Shown here in pieces: positions 1 through 5,750 of a stretch of DNA of 13,740 bases (the first letter of the stretch is position 1; every line of letters starts with the position of its first letter). The notes below the pieces were generated by a model. That model did not search any database and was not told the DNA's origin. It saw only the letters and a list, made by a program, of their open reading frames with translations. A program made the position numbers and the translations under genes. The stretch is from Actinomycetota bacterium (GTDB taxonomy: Bacteria > Acidobacteriota > Blastocatellia > Chloracidobacteriales > Chloracidobacteriaceae), in the NCBI GenBank assembly GCA_013298335.1, contig JAAFHI010000018.1:1-13740 (forward strand), read 5' to 3'.

Positions 1-1
1 T

Positions 2-1177
2 CTCCGAAGCATTCGTGAGGGGTTGGTTTACCACGCTCCGTCCGAAGTCATTGGGCCGTTTCTGATTCGATTGTTTTGCGATTGGCGGCAGGTTGCCGTA
101 CCCGAAGAAGTTCAAGGCATGTTCCCGGATTTTTTCCTGACGATTTTGAGAACGTGGAAGAACTACGACACCTTTGCTTTTGACCAGGCGTTGCTTCGGG
201 CCTGCGACTTTCACGCGGAAAATTGTCGTTTCGACACGAACGACCGGCAGTTTGATTTAAACCGATTGGGGTTTCGACTTTTCCCCGTGGAAATCCTTGC
301 TGTCTTACGGCTTCGGCAACTTCTCGGATTGCCGGTTCTGATTCCGGACCATCCGGTGACACGGATACCGTCCTTCCGGTTTTCACCACTTCCGGCTTTT
401 CAGACCGAACCCTTGATCGCGAATGTTTTCCGGAAAGCCGCCCGTGAATTTGGAATTTCAAAGTGGGAAATCGAAGCTCCCGCCGACCTCACTCCCAACG
501 CCGTCATTTACACCGGGCAGGACGAACCGGCGGATTTGACGGACGGATATGTTGAAGAATTGAAACAGGCGCTCGGTCCGCTTGTGGATCGTTGCCCGGA
601 AAGTCTGTGGGAACTCTTGGTTTCCTTTGCGTTCCCCGGTCGCGCCCTCGATTTCGTTCGGGAAAATCTTGAATACCTTGAAGAACCTTTCGATTTGGAT
701 TCGCAGGCGCGCCCCGAACCGACCCTGATGGGAAAACTGGTCGAATTGGCCTTTCAAGGGATACCCGCAGCGCTTATCACTGATTGGCGGTTTGACCCGG
801 GGGAGAAAGTCGAAGCGGTGGCTGACCGTCTGGAAAAACTTCCGGACCTTCAACCGCTTGGCATTGAACTCGACATTGACCGGGAAGATGACTATGAAAC
901 CTTTGTGATGACAGTTTCAGGTTCGTCCGTCGAAACAAAACGTTTCCGTTGGGTGCGCCCGGAAACGCTGACTCAGGACGAGTTTTTTGCCGCACTTGCT
1001 GCGTGTCTTCCCGACGGTGTTGAGATTCTGGCTTTCAGGAAAGACGTCGGGTCGGATACTTCAAATCACCTGGTCGTTTCGACTCGTACGCTCAACGAAC
1101 TTCGGGAAACGCTGGTACAGGATTTCGAAAAGGTGTTTTACAAACCTCAAGGCACCGTCCGGTTTGAATCTTTGTAA
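2..1177 (+). CDS. Hypothetical protein, 5' end outside the window
   Basis: The frame is open from the left edge to a TAA stop, and I do not recognise the family. The first in-window start-like codon is a TTG at 23, but it directly abuts a GAGGGG run with no spacing and open codons precede it, so the gene most likely begins upstream. The visible 391 residues look like a soluble globular protein: hydrophobic helices alternate with acidic stretches (EYLEEPFDLD, DIDREDDYE), and there is no signal peptide or clear membrane segment. No catalytic motif or cysteine cluster is visible. The stop is 26 nt before pyrK, so the two may be co-transcribed. Base composition is noticeably lower in G+C (sampled 60-base lines 43-57%) than pyrK (about 70% in sampled lines), which hints at a different history. 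Confidence 0.8.
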   Translation, partial: LRSIREGLVYHAPSEVIGPFLIRLFCDWRQVAVPEEVQGMFPDFFLTILRTWKNYDTFAFDQALLRACDFHAENCRFDTNDRQFDLNRLGFRLFPVEILAVLRLRQLLGLPVLIPDHPVTRIPSFRFSPLPAFQTEPLIANVFRKAAREFGISKWEIEAPADLTPNAVIYTGQDEPADLTDGYVEELKQALGPLVDRCPESLWELLVSFAFPGRALDFVRENLEYLEEPFDLDSQARPEPTLMGKLVELAFQGIPAALITDWRFDPGEKVEAVADRLEKLPDLQPLGIELDIDREDDYETFVMTVSGSSVETKRFRWVRPETLTQDEFFAALAACLPDGVEILAFRKDVGSDTSNHLVVSTRTLNELRETLVQDFEKVFYKPQGTVRFESL

Positions 1178-1203
1178 TTTCCCCTTATTTCAGGATGTAA
1201 AAA

Positions 1204-2022
1204 ATGTTCGATGTCGTCGCAACCGTAAGCGAAAACCGCCATTTCGGCGGATATGGTCACCTGACGGTCACAACCGACCGGATTTTTGAATCCGGTTCGG
1301 GACAGTTCGCCATGCTCAAGCCGCGCGGCGCGTTTGACCCGCTGCTGCGGCGGGCGATGGCGATTTACCGCCACGTTTCCGACGGGAAATCCACTTCCGT
1401 CGAATTCATCTACCAGGTTTTCGGACGCGGTACGGAAAACCTGCGGCGGCTCAATCCGGGCGATTCGGTCGAATGTTTGTTGCCGCTCGGCAAGCCCTTC
1501 GACATTTCACCGGTGGCCGTCGGCGGACGCGAAGCCCTGCTCGTTGCGGGCGGCGTCGGATCGGCGGCGCTCTTTCTGCTGGCGCAGCAACTCCGGCGCG
1601 AGGGCGTTCCGACGCGGCTTTTTCTCGGCGGACGCTCGACGGTCGATCTCATCGGCCTCGACGATTTCGTCGCGCTCGGCATTCCGGTCCATATCGCGAC
1701 CAACGACGGCACGCGCGGATTCGCCGGTTTCGTCACGCAGCCGCTCGAAAAATTTCTCGCCGACAATGCCGATGACGTGAAGGAAGGGAAGTACGTCGCG
1801 TTTACCTGCGGTCCGACGCCGATGATGAAGGCGGTGGCGCACATCTGCGAAAAGGCGAACGTACTGGCCTACGCCTCGCTCGAAGAACGCATGGCCTGCG
1901 GGTTCGGCGTCTGCGTCGGGTGCGTCGCGGGCGTCCGGTGCGACGACGGCGAAACCGACTTCCAGCGCGTCTGCGTGGAAGGCCCGGTTTTCCGCTGCGA
2001 TCAGCTCGTCTGGATCGAGTGA
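1204..2022 (+). CDS. pyrK: Dihydroorotate dehydrogenase B, electron transfer subunit
   Basis: PyrK passes electrons from the FMN subunit PyrD (class 1B) through a 2Fe-2S cluster and FAD to NAD in pyrimidine synthesis, in the cytoplasm. The 272 residues follow the family order: an N-terminal FAD-binding barrel (RRAMAIYR near 42-49, then GTENLRRLNPGD and PLGKPF), a nucleotide-binding fold (LLVAGGVGSAALF near 117-129; FTCGPTPMM near 200-208), and a C-terminal cluster with cysteines in C-GFGV-C-VG-C and a final RVCVEGPVF. This cysteine tail separates PyrK from other ferredoxin-reductase relatives such as sulfhydrogenase gamma or HydG-type subunits. The ATG has an AGGA about 9 nt upstream. No pyrD follows: a terminator and a convergent gene lie downstream, and the upstream gene is not PyrD. 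The partner must be encoded elsewhere or further upstream. Confidence 0.92.
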   Translation: MFDVVATVSENRHFGGYGHLTVTTDRIFESGSGQFAMLKPRGAFDPLLRRAMAIYRHVSDGKSTSVEFIYQVFGRGTENLRRLNPGDSVECLLPLGKPFDISPVAVGGREALLVAGGVGSAALFLLAQQLRREGVPTRLFLGGRSTVDLIGLDDFVALGIPVHIATNDGTRGFAGFVTQPLEKFLADNADDVKEGKYVAFTCGPTPMMKAVAHICEKANVLAYASLEERMACGFGVCVGCVAGVRCDDGETDFQRVCVEGPVFRCDQLVWIE

Positions 2023-2045
2023 AGCGGGAATCACACGTTCAGGGT

Positions 2046-2101
2046 AAAAAGAAAACGATGAACGATGGTGGAAACACCGAGTCGTTCATCGTTTCTTTTT
2101 T
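2046..2101. terminator. Bidirectional Rho-independent terminator
   Basis: A 13-bp perfect stem (AAACGATGAACGA at 2053-2065 with its complement at 2082-2094) encloses a second GGTG/CACC stem at 2067-2078 closed by a GAAA (GNRA) tetraloop. The hairpin is flanked by an A run on the left (2046-2050) and a T run on the right (2096-2101), so it can end transcripts from both sides. It sits between the convergent pyrK (ends 2022) and cytochrome gene (ends 2136). Confidence 0.93.
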
Positions 2102-2135
2102 GGTCATACGGACTTTGTTCCGGGACGGTTGGCCG

Positions 2136-2729
2136 TCAGGACTTCTCTCCGGTGTGGCACCGATCACAACTGACCGTTTTGGCCGCCTTTTCAAATTTGG
2201 TCTGTAATTTCTTGTGGCAGGTGATGCATCCAGCGTCGGAAGCTGCTCCATCCTCGCCGTGATAGGCAACCTGGGCTTCGGGTGACGGCTTTCCCTTGAA
2301 CTTCAATGTTTCGTGCGTGCCTTCAAACGGCGAAGGGGTCTTTTCACCCGTTTTGTCGTTGTGACAGTTGGTGCATTTCATGACGAATTCGCTGGCCTCG
2401 CCGGTCGCCGCCGAGAGTGTCTTGGAATTCGTGTGGTGGCAGGTGACACAGGTGGAACCGTCGTACTTGACGTGTTGCGCATGATCGAACGGGGCGTATG
2501 GCTTGCCTCCGTTATAACCGGCGTATTTCGAGTTTTTAGGCTCCTCGTCGTAATCGAAAACCAGTTTGCCTGGGAGTTTTTTGCTCCCTTCCGGTTCTTC
2601 GGCGGCGGTGAGGGCGGCTTTGGCTTTTGCCGGAGGTGGGGAAGCGGATTTTTTGGGACCCGACGTCGTGCAGCCTGAAATCAGGACCGCGACGCAACAG
2701 GCATAAAAAGCGACGAGAAATAGTTTCAT
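2136..2729 (-). CDS. Tetraheme c-type cytochrome lipoprotein (class III-like)
   Basis: A predicted 197-aa electron carrier anchored by lipid to a membrane and facing the periplasm or cell exterior. The N-terminus is a lipoprotein signal (short basic start, hydrophobic core, lipobox I-S-G-C with C20). A low-complexity Ala/Pro/Lys linker follows (24-50). Four CXXCH heme sites are visible: CVTCH (94-98), CTNCH (119-123), CITCH (168-172) and CDRCH (188-192). The FDHAQH segment before heme 1 is typical of class III/c7-like cytochromes, where distal histidines give bis-His ligation. I chose the ATG at 2729 because GAGGAG lies 7 nt upstream and the signal peptide starts there; the open frame continues upstream without meaning. 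The gene is monocistronic, with its own promoter region. Its redox partner cannot be told from the neighbours. Confidence 0.9.
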   Translation of the reverse strand: MKLFLVAFYACCVAVLISGCTTSGPKKSASPPPAKAKAALTAAEEPEGSKKLPGKLVFDYDEEPKNSKYAGYNGGKPYAPFDHAQHVKYDGSTCVTCHHTNSKTLSAATGEASEFVMKCTNCHNDKTGEKTPSPFEGTHETLKFKGKPSPEAQVAYHGEDGAASDAGCITCHKKLQTKFEKAAKTVSCDRCHTGEKS

Positions 2730-2755
2730 GAATGAACTCCTCAAAACGAAAGGGC

Positions 2756-2789
2756 TCCATCTGGATGGTCGATAAAGGGTCCAGATGGA
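2756..2789. promoter_or_regulatory. 10-bp inverted repeat in the cytochrome leader
   Basis: TCCATCTGGA (2756-2765) and TCCAGATGGA (2780-2789) form a perfect 10-bp inverted repeat with a 14-nt loop. On the minus strand it ends 26 nt before the start codon and about 13 nt before the GAGGAG ribosome site. It could be a second operator or a leader-RNA hairpin that affects translation or stability. Confidence 0.4.
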
Positions 2790-2823
2790 TCGAGTTGGGT
2801 AAGGGAATAGGTGACACATCGGG

Positions 2824-2841
2824 GAAACGACCGGTCGTTTC
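2824..2841. promoter_or_regulatory. 18-bp perfect palindrome, likely operator
   Basis: GAAACGACCGGTCGTTTC is fully self-complementary with no spacer, the form expected of a site for a dimeric regulator. It lies about 95-112 bp upstream of the cytochrome start codon and directly after the putative -10, where a bound repressor would block initiation. No regulator gene for it is identified in the window. Confidence 0.5.
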
Positions 2842-2842
2842 G

Positions 2843-2871
2843 ATTCGGTAAACAATCTTCCTGTCTGTCAA
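2843..2871 (-). promoter_or_regulatory. Putative promoter of the cytochrome gene
   Basis: Read on the minus strand, a perfect -35 hexamer TTGACA (2871-2866) is followed after 17 bp by CCGAAT (2848-2843), a poor -10 matching the consensus at only three positions. A weak -10 next to a perfect -35 fits a promoter that needs an activator or is tightly regulated. The predicted start of transcription falls in or beside the palindrome at 2824-2841. This is sequence inference only. Confidence 0.45.
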
Positions 2872-3008
2872 TGAACAAACCTGTTTGGAAACAGTGGGCG
2901 ATTGAAAATAGAAGGTGTTGGGGCGGACTGCAACTTTTACCACGTCGGCGGAGAGCAATCGTTCCCTTCGCGCGGTTTTCAGTTGCGTACGACAAACAAA
3001 GAAAATAG

Positions 3009-3041
3009 CCCACGTCCGGAGCGCTTTGGCGAGGACGTGGG
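3009..3041 (+). repeat. REP-like hairpin, copy A
   Basis: CCCACGTCC (3009-3017) and GGACGTGGG (3033-3041) form a 9-bp stem around the 15-nt loop GGAGCGCTTTGGCGA, which itself can form a CGC/GCG mini-stem. Copy B lies 46 bp away in the opposite orientation with an identical loop. A third loose half-stem, GGACGTGGG, occurs at 3067-3075. There is no T run, so an ordinary terminator is unlikely. Confidence 0.75.
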
Positions 3042-3087
3042 AGAAAATGTGTTTTCAATGCCAAATGGACGTGGGCCCCATTTATTC

Positions 3088-3120
3088 CCCATATCCTCGC
3101 CAAAGCGCTCCGGATATGGG
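3088..3120 (-). repeat. REP-like hairpin, copy B (inverted)
   Basis: CCCATATCC (3088-3096) and GGATATGGG (3112-3120) enclose the exact reverse complement of copy A's 15-nt loop. Compared with copy A, two adjacent stem pairs have changed (C-G to T-A and G-C to A-T) with both arms altered together. The hairpin, not just the primary sequence, appears to be conserved. The head-to-head pair resembles a BIME-type arrangement of repetitive extragenic palindromes. Confidence 0.75.
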
Positions 3121-3326
3121 CTATCCTCTTTGGTCGCATTCAAACCGAAACCGCTCTAAAAAACGACCAGCCCGAAGGAAGGCGCTTTGCGAAGAAAGAA
3201 ACGTGACTGAATGGGCGGGAATCAGGAAATCTTCGGGTGGCACGGTTTCATTCAATCCATTTGCGTGTACCACTCCCTCGCGGACTGATCTGGCGCTGAT
3301 TTTCCCGAAGATGAAGCACGGCAATC

Positions 3327-3736
3327 GGCAAAATGCGGGGCAAAACGGCTCCGGACAGTCGCTGAACGGCTCGGGAACTAAAAAAATCGGTGAAATGCTG
3401 AACAAAACGGCTCCGGACGGTCGCTGAACGGCTCGGGAACTGAAAAAATCGGTGAAATGCTGAACGAAACGGTGCCGGACGGTCACTGAACGGACCAGGA
3501 ACTGAAAAAATCGGTGAAATGCTGAACGAAACGGACCCGGATGGTCGCTGAACGGAAAAGGAAGGCAAAAAATCCTTGAAATCTGTCGCAAAACAGCCGC
3601 GGACGGTCGCTGAACGGCAAATGAAGGAAAAAAATCCTTGATATGAGGCGCGAAACGGCTCCCGACGGTCGCTGAACGGCTAATGAAGGCAAAAAATCCG
3701 TGATATGGGCCGCGAAACGGCTCCGGACGACTCCGG
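3327..3736. repeat. 62-bp tandem repeat array, six full copies
   Basis: The anchor GCTGAACGG (ACTGAACGG in copy 3) begins at 3361, 3423, 3485, 3547, 3609 and 3671, exactly 62 bp apart. Degenerate partial units lie before 3361 and after 3732. Copies fall into two types. In copies 1-3 the middle reads roughly CTCGGGAACTGAAAAAATCGG; in copies 4-6 it reads roughly AATGAAGGCAAAAAATCC. All share the end AACGGCTCCGGACGGTC with variants. An A6 tract recurs at 3381, 3443, 3505, 3567, 3629 and 3691. Copies directly abut with no unique spacers. The array lies just 3' of the MalT-like gene. Confidence 0.9.
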
Positions 3737-3820
3737 AACCGAAAATGTCGCGTGGTTTTCGCGAAATTCTGTCGTGTTGTACGGTTTGAAGCGATCAGCG
3801 CGGATTTTCCTCGCGCAGAT

Positions 3821-4888
3821 CTACAATTTTTGCGCGAGTTCGTTGAGCATCCGGTGGGGAACCGGCGGGGCGTGCGGTGCTTCGAGTTGATGTACGAGGC
3901 AGTTCGAGGCGGCGAGAAATCCGAGAATTTCGTCGCGCAGGGTCGGGGCCACGCCGTGCGTTTCGATTGGGTCGTCGGTCGGGGCCGATTTGAGCGCGGC
4001 GACCGTGGCTTCAAACGGAAACGGCAGCCGTTTCAGGATTTCACGCAGAAATGAGACCGTCGCGACTTCCTCGGCGGGGCCGAGCAGGGCTTCGAAATTG
4101 ATCCGCAGGTACGACGGCAGGCCGTAGGCGATTTGCAGCAATAAATTCACCGCCGCCGGTTGTCCGCCGGTGCGTTCGACGATCAGGCTCGCGTCCGCCG
4201 GGTCGAGGTGATACCGGGCAACGGTCCCGAAAAATCCCACCACATCTTCAGTATCGAAACACAGGTCCGACGCGGTGATTTCGAGCATCCTGGCCCGCAT
4301 GCGCGCGCCGCGTTTGAACGGCGGGGATTTGCGCGTGGCGACGACGAGTTGCGTCGGGGGCGGAAGTTCGGCGGCGGCCTGTTCGATAAGCTGATTGATG
4401 ACGGGCGAATGGCTGACGTTTTCGAAGTCGTCGAGGATGACGGTGTCGATGCCGAGTTCGCGGATGGCGCTCACGACCAGCCGGAGCGCACCGGGAACGT
4501 CATTGGCGGAAACGATGCGCTGGTCGGTGATGACCGGCAGGGCATAGAGCGTGGCGCACAGGCTGGCGACGAAGGCATTCAGCGTGGCGTCGTCGCGGTC
4601 GAGGGTGAGCCAGCGGACCTGCGCTTCGGCGCGGTGCATGACCGAGGTCAGAAGCGTGGTTTTTCCGTATCCTTCGGGCGCTTCGATGACCACCAGCGGC
4701 ACATTGAAATGACTGCTCAGCAAACCGCCCAGGTAGGCGCGGTGGTATGCCCGCGGATGCGGTCTGACGGGGATTCGCTTGAGCTGGCGCGAGTCCTCGA
4801 GAAATTGGCTGAAGGCGGCCGTCATCGGGGAGGGGAGGTCGCTTCCGGAAGATTCGAATTTGTACGGGGCGATGGCGGCATTATGCAC
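3821..4888 (-). CDS. Stand-alone MalT/LuxR-type STAND NTPase domain protein
   Basis: The 355 residues match the ATPase core of MalT-type regulators: Walker A EAPEGYGKTT (69-78), WLTLDRDD (93-100) where MalT has WLSLD, Walker B VILDDFENV (150-158), the arginine/lysine region ATRKSPPFKRGARMRARMLE (184-203), DLCFDTEDVVGFF (208-220) and TGGQPAAVNLLL (240-251). MalT-family proteins normally continue with a TPR-like sensor domain and a LuxR helix-turn-helix, about 900 residues in all. Here the protein stops just after the NTPase/winged-helix part, and the next DNA is repeats. So it is either a truncated regulator or a stand-alone signalling NTPase. The start is uncertain: GTG at 4888 has no ribosome site, and ATG at 4825 (MTAAFSQFLED) is a good alternative. 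An 8-bp inverted repeat (3810-3817/3831-3838) straddles the stop codon. It is divergent from the 128-aa/EutN pair. Confidence 0.8.
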   Translation of the reverse strand: MHNAAIAPYKFESSGSDLPSPMTAAFSQFLEDSRQLKRIPVRPHPRAYHRAYLGGLLSSHFNVPLVVIEAPEGYGKTTLLTSVMHRAEAQVRWLTLDRDDATLNAFVASLCATLYALPVITDQRIVSANDVPGALRLVVSAIRELGIDTVILDDFENVSHSPVINQLIEQAAAELPPPTQLVVATRKSPPFKRGARMRARMLEITASDLCFDTEDVVGFFGTVARYHLDPADASLIVERTGGQPAAVNLLLQIAYGLPSYLRINFEALLGPAEEVATVSFLREILKRLPFPFEATVAALKSAPTDDPIETHGVAPTLRDEILGFLAASNCLVHQLEAPHAPPVPHRMLNELAQKL

Positions 4889-4945
4889 AGTCGAAACCGT
4901 GCCGCCAGCGTGTTTTCATCCGCTTCCGAACCTGTTACTTTCGGG

Positions 4946-4980
4946 CGGTCCGGGAAATCCTTCCCAAACCGAATCTTTTT
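4946..4980 (+). promoter_or_regulatory. Leader hairpin followed by T run
   Basis: CGGT (4946-4949) pairs with ACCG (4968-4971) and GGGAA (4952-4956) pairs with TTCCC (4961-4965) around an ATCC loop, with a 2x2 internal mismatch. AATC and five T residues follow, ending 13 nt before the ATG at 4994. The shape resembles an intrinsic terminator or attenuator in the leader of the EutN operon. The stem is short, so chance remains possible. Confidence 0.3.
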
Positions 4981-4993
4981 CGAACGGAAACGT

Positions 4994-5380
4994 ATGAGCC
5001 AACTCGACGCCCCTTCCATGAAGTTTCGCATGAGCGACACGCTGTTCACGGCCATTCGCTCGTCGCTGGACGCCGACAAATCGCGGACCTTTTCGAATCT
5101 GGTGTTGTACACGCCCTACGGCATTGTCCGCGGACGCATTGGCAGAGCTGTGACCGATACCCTGTCGGCCACCCGCGACAACCGCCTCGAAAACGTCAGC
5201 CGACTCAGAATCGAAACCGATGTGCTGGAACTCGACGATGTTGAAATCGAGCATTTCCACAGCCATCTTCCGACGGCGCATTTCGTCAAGCTCTACGTCA
5301 AGATCGAAGACATCCAGAGTTTTGCCTTCGACGTGCGGAACAACGATCCGTTCACGTTCGAACTTGACCAACACTCGTAA
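4994..5380 (+). CDS. Hypothetical protein in operon with EutN
   Basis: A 128-aa soluble protein that I do not recognise. The sequence suggests mostly beta structure: FSNLVLYTPYGIVRGRIGRAV (33-53), LRIETDVLELDDVEIEHF (71-88) and FVKLYVKIEDIQSFAFD (97-113). There is no signal peptide, membrane segment or metal-binding cluster. The open frame continues far upstream, but that part is antisense to the MalT-like gene, so I start at ATG 4994 (MSQLDAPSMKF). The ribosome site is weak (GGAAA about 5 nt upstream). The stop is 11 nt before the EutN start, so the two are almost surely one transcript. That link suggests a role with the shell vertex protein, as adaptor, cargo or regulator, but this is inference from position alone. 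Confidence 0.75.
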   Translation: MSQLDAPSMKFRMSDTLFTAIRSSLDADKSRTFSNLVLYTPYGIVRGRIGRAVTDTLSATRDNRLENVSRLRIETDVLELDDVEIEHFHSHLPTAHFVKLYVKIEDIQSFAFDVRNNDPFTFELDQHS

Positions 5381-5391
5381 AGGGAAACCCG

Positions 5392-5667
5392 ATGCGTATC
5401 GCGCGAGTTCTCGGCAATGTCGTCTGCACCATCAAGAACCCGGAACTCCACGCCCGCAAGCTGATGGTGATCCAGCCACTCGATGCGGCCCTGAAACCGA
5501 CGGGAAGGCCGATGATTGCCATCGACAGCATCGGCGCGGGCGCGGGCGAACTCGTCATCTGGTGTCGCGGTCAGGAAGCCGCCTTTCCGTTCGAACCGGA
5601 AAACGTTCCGACGGATTGCACAATCACCGGCATCATCGACCGCGTGAACCTGGAAGCGCCCGTCTGA
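5392..5667 (+). CDS. EutN/CcmL-family microcompartment vertex protein
   Basis: A 91-aa protein of the bacterial microcompartment vertex family, whose members form pentamers that cap the corners of polyhedral protein shells. The whole family pattern is present: the N-terminal strand MRIARVLGNVVCTIKNPEL, then KLMVIQPLD (24-32), the hallmark IAIDSIGAGAGELVIWCRG (42-60), and the C-terminal TDCTITGIIDRVNL (74-87). Length is typical (about 80-100). The ATG follows an AGGGA-like site by about 8 nt, and the gene starts 11 nt after the 128-aa gene. No hexameric BMC-domain shell gene and no signature enzyme (aldehyde dehydrogenase, diol dehydratase, RuBisCO) is in the window. It is either an orphan vertex protein serving a locus elsewhere or a EutN-like protein with another role. 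Confidence 0.9.
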   Translation: MRIARVLGNVVCTIKNPELHARKLMVIQPLDAALKPTGRPMIAIDSIGAGAGELVIWCRGQEAAFPFEPENVPTDCTITGIIDRVNLEAPV

Positions 5668-5750
5668 ATTTTCCCGTTTCCCGTCAGGTTTGAAACCGGT
5701 GTACGGCTGGACGCGTGGAATCCGGAAATTCCGAAACGATTCACCCCGGT

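Larger units (their letters stand above)
2730..3820. other. Gene-free 1.1-kb intergenic stretch
   Basis: No credible gene lies between the cytochrome start and the MalT-like gene's stop. It holds the cytochrome promoter and palindromes (2756-2871), two REP-like hairpins (3009-3120) and a 62-bp tandem array (about 3327-3736). I see no further structure in 2895-3000 or 3121-3326. Long open frames on both strands here come from the repeats: the 62-bp period is not a multiple of three, so no reading frame is kept from copy to copy. Confidence 0.8.

Noticed and set aside
23..25. TTG as start of the first gene
   Set aside because: The frame is open to the window edge, and the purine run directly abuts the codon with no spacing for a ribosome site, so the gene is more likely cut by the window.
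1286..2034. Several overlapping open frames in and antisense to pyrK
   Set aside because: GC-rich shadow frames; pyrK in frame 1204-2022 explains the region fully.
2741..3427. Short open frames of 85-170 aa on both strands between 2741 and 3427
   Set aside because: They run across palindromes and REP-like elements, lack ribosome sites and look like no protein family. Similar peptides appear on both strands only because the hairpins are inverted copies.
3327..3736. CRISPR array
   Set aside because: Units abut directly with no unique spacers, the period is all repeat, and no cas genes are nearby.
3121..4014. 297-aa open frame on the minus strand through the tandem repeats
   Set aside because: The 62-bp period shifts the frame at each copy, the product is low-complexity, and the frame overlaps the 3' part of the MalT-like gene. 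The repeat unit merely lacks stops on this strand.
4160..4993. Upstream extension of the 128-aa gene to a 406-aa product
   Set aside because: The extension is antisense to the MalT-like gene and has shadow-type composition; the credible protein starts at ATG 4994.
5668..5750. Terminator between the EutN gene and pcm
   Set aside because: Only very short palindromes (for example CGGAA/TTCCG with almost no loop) are present and no T run follows, so I do not call one.
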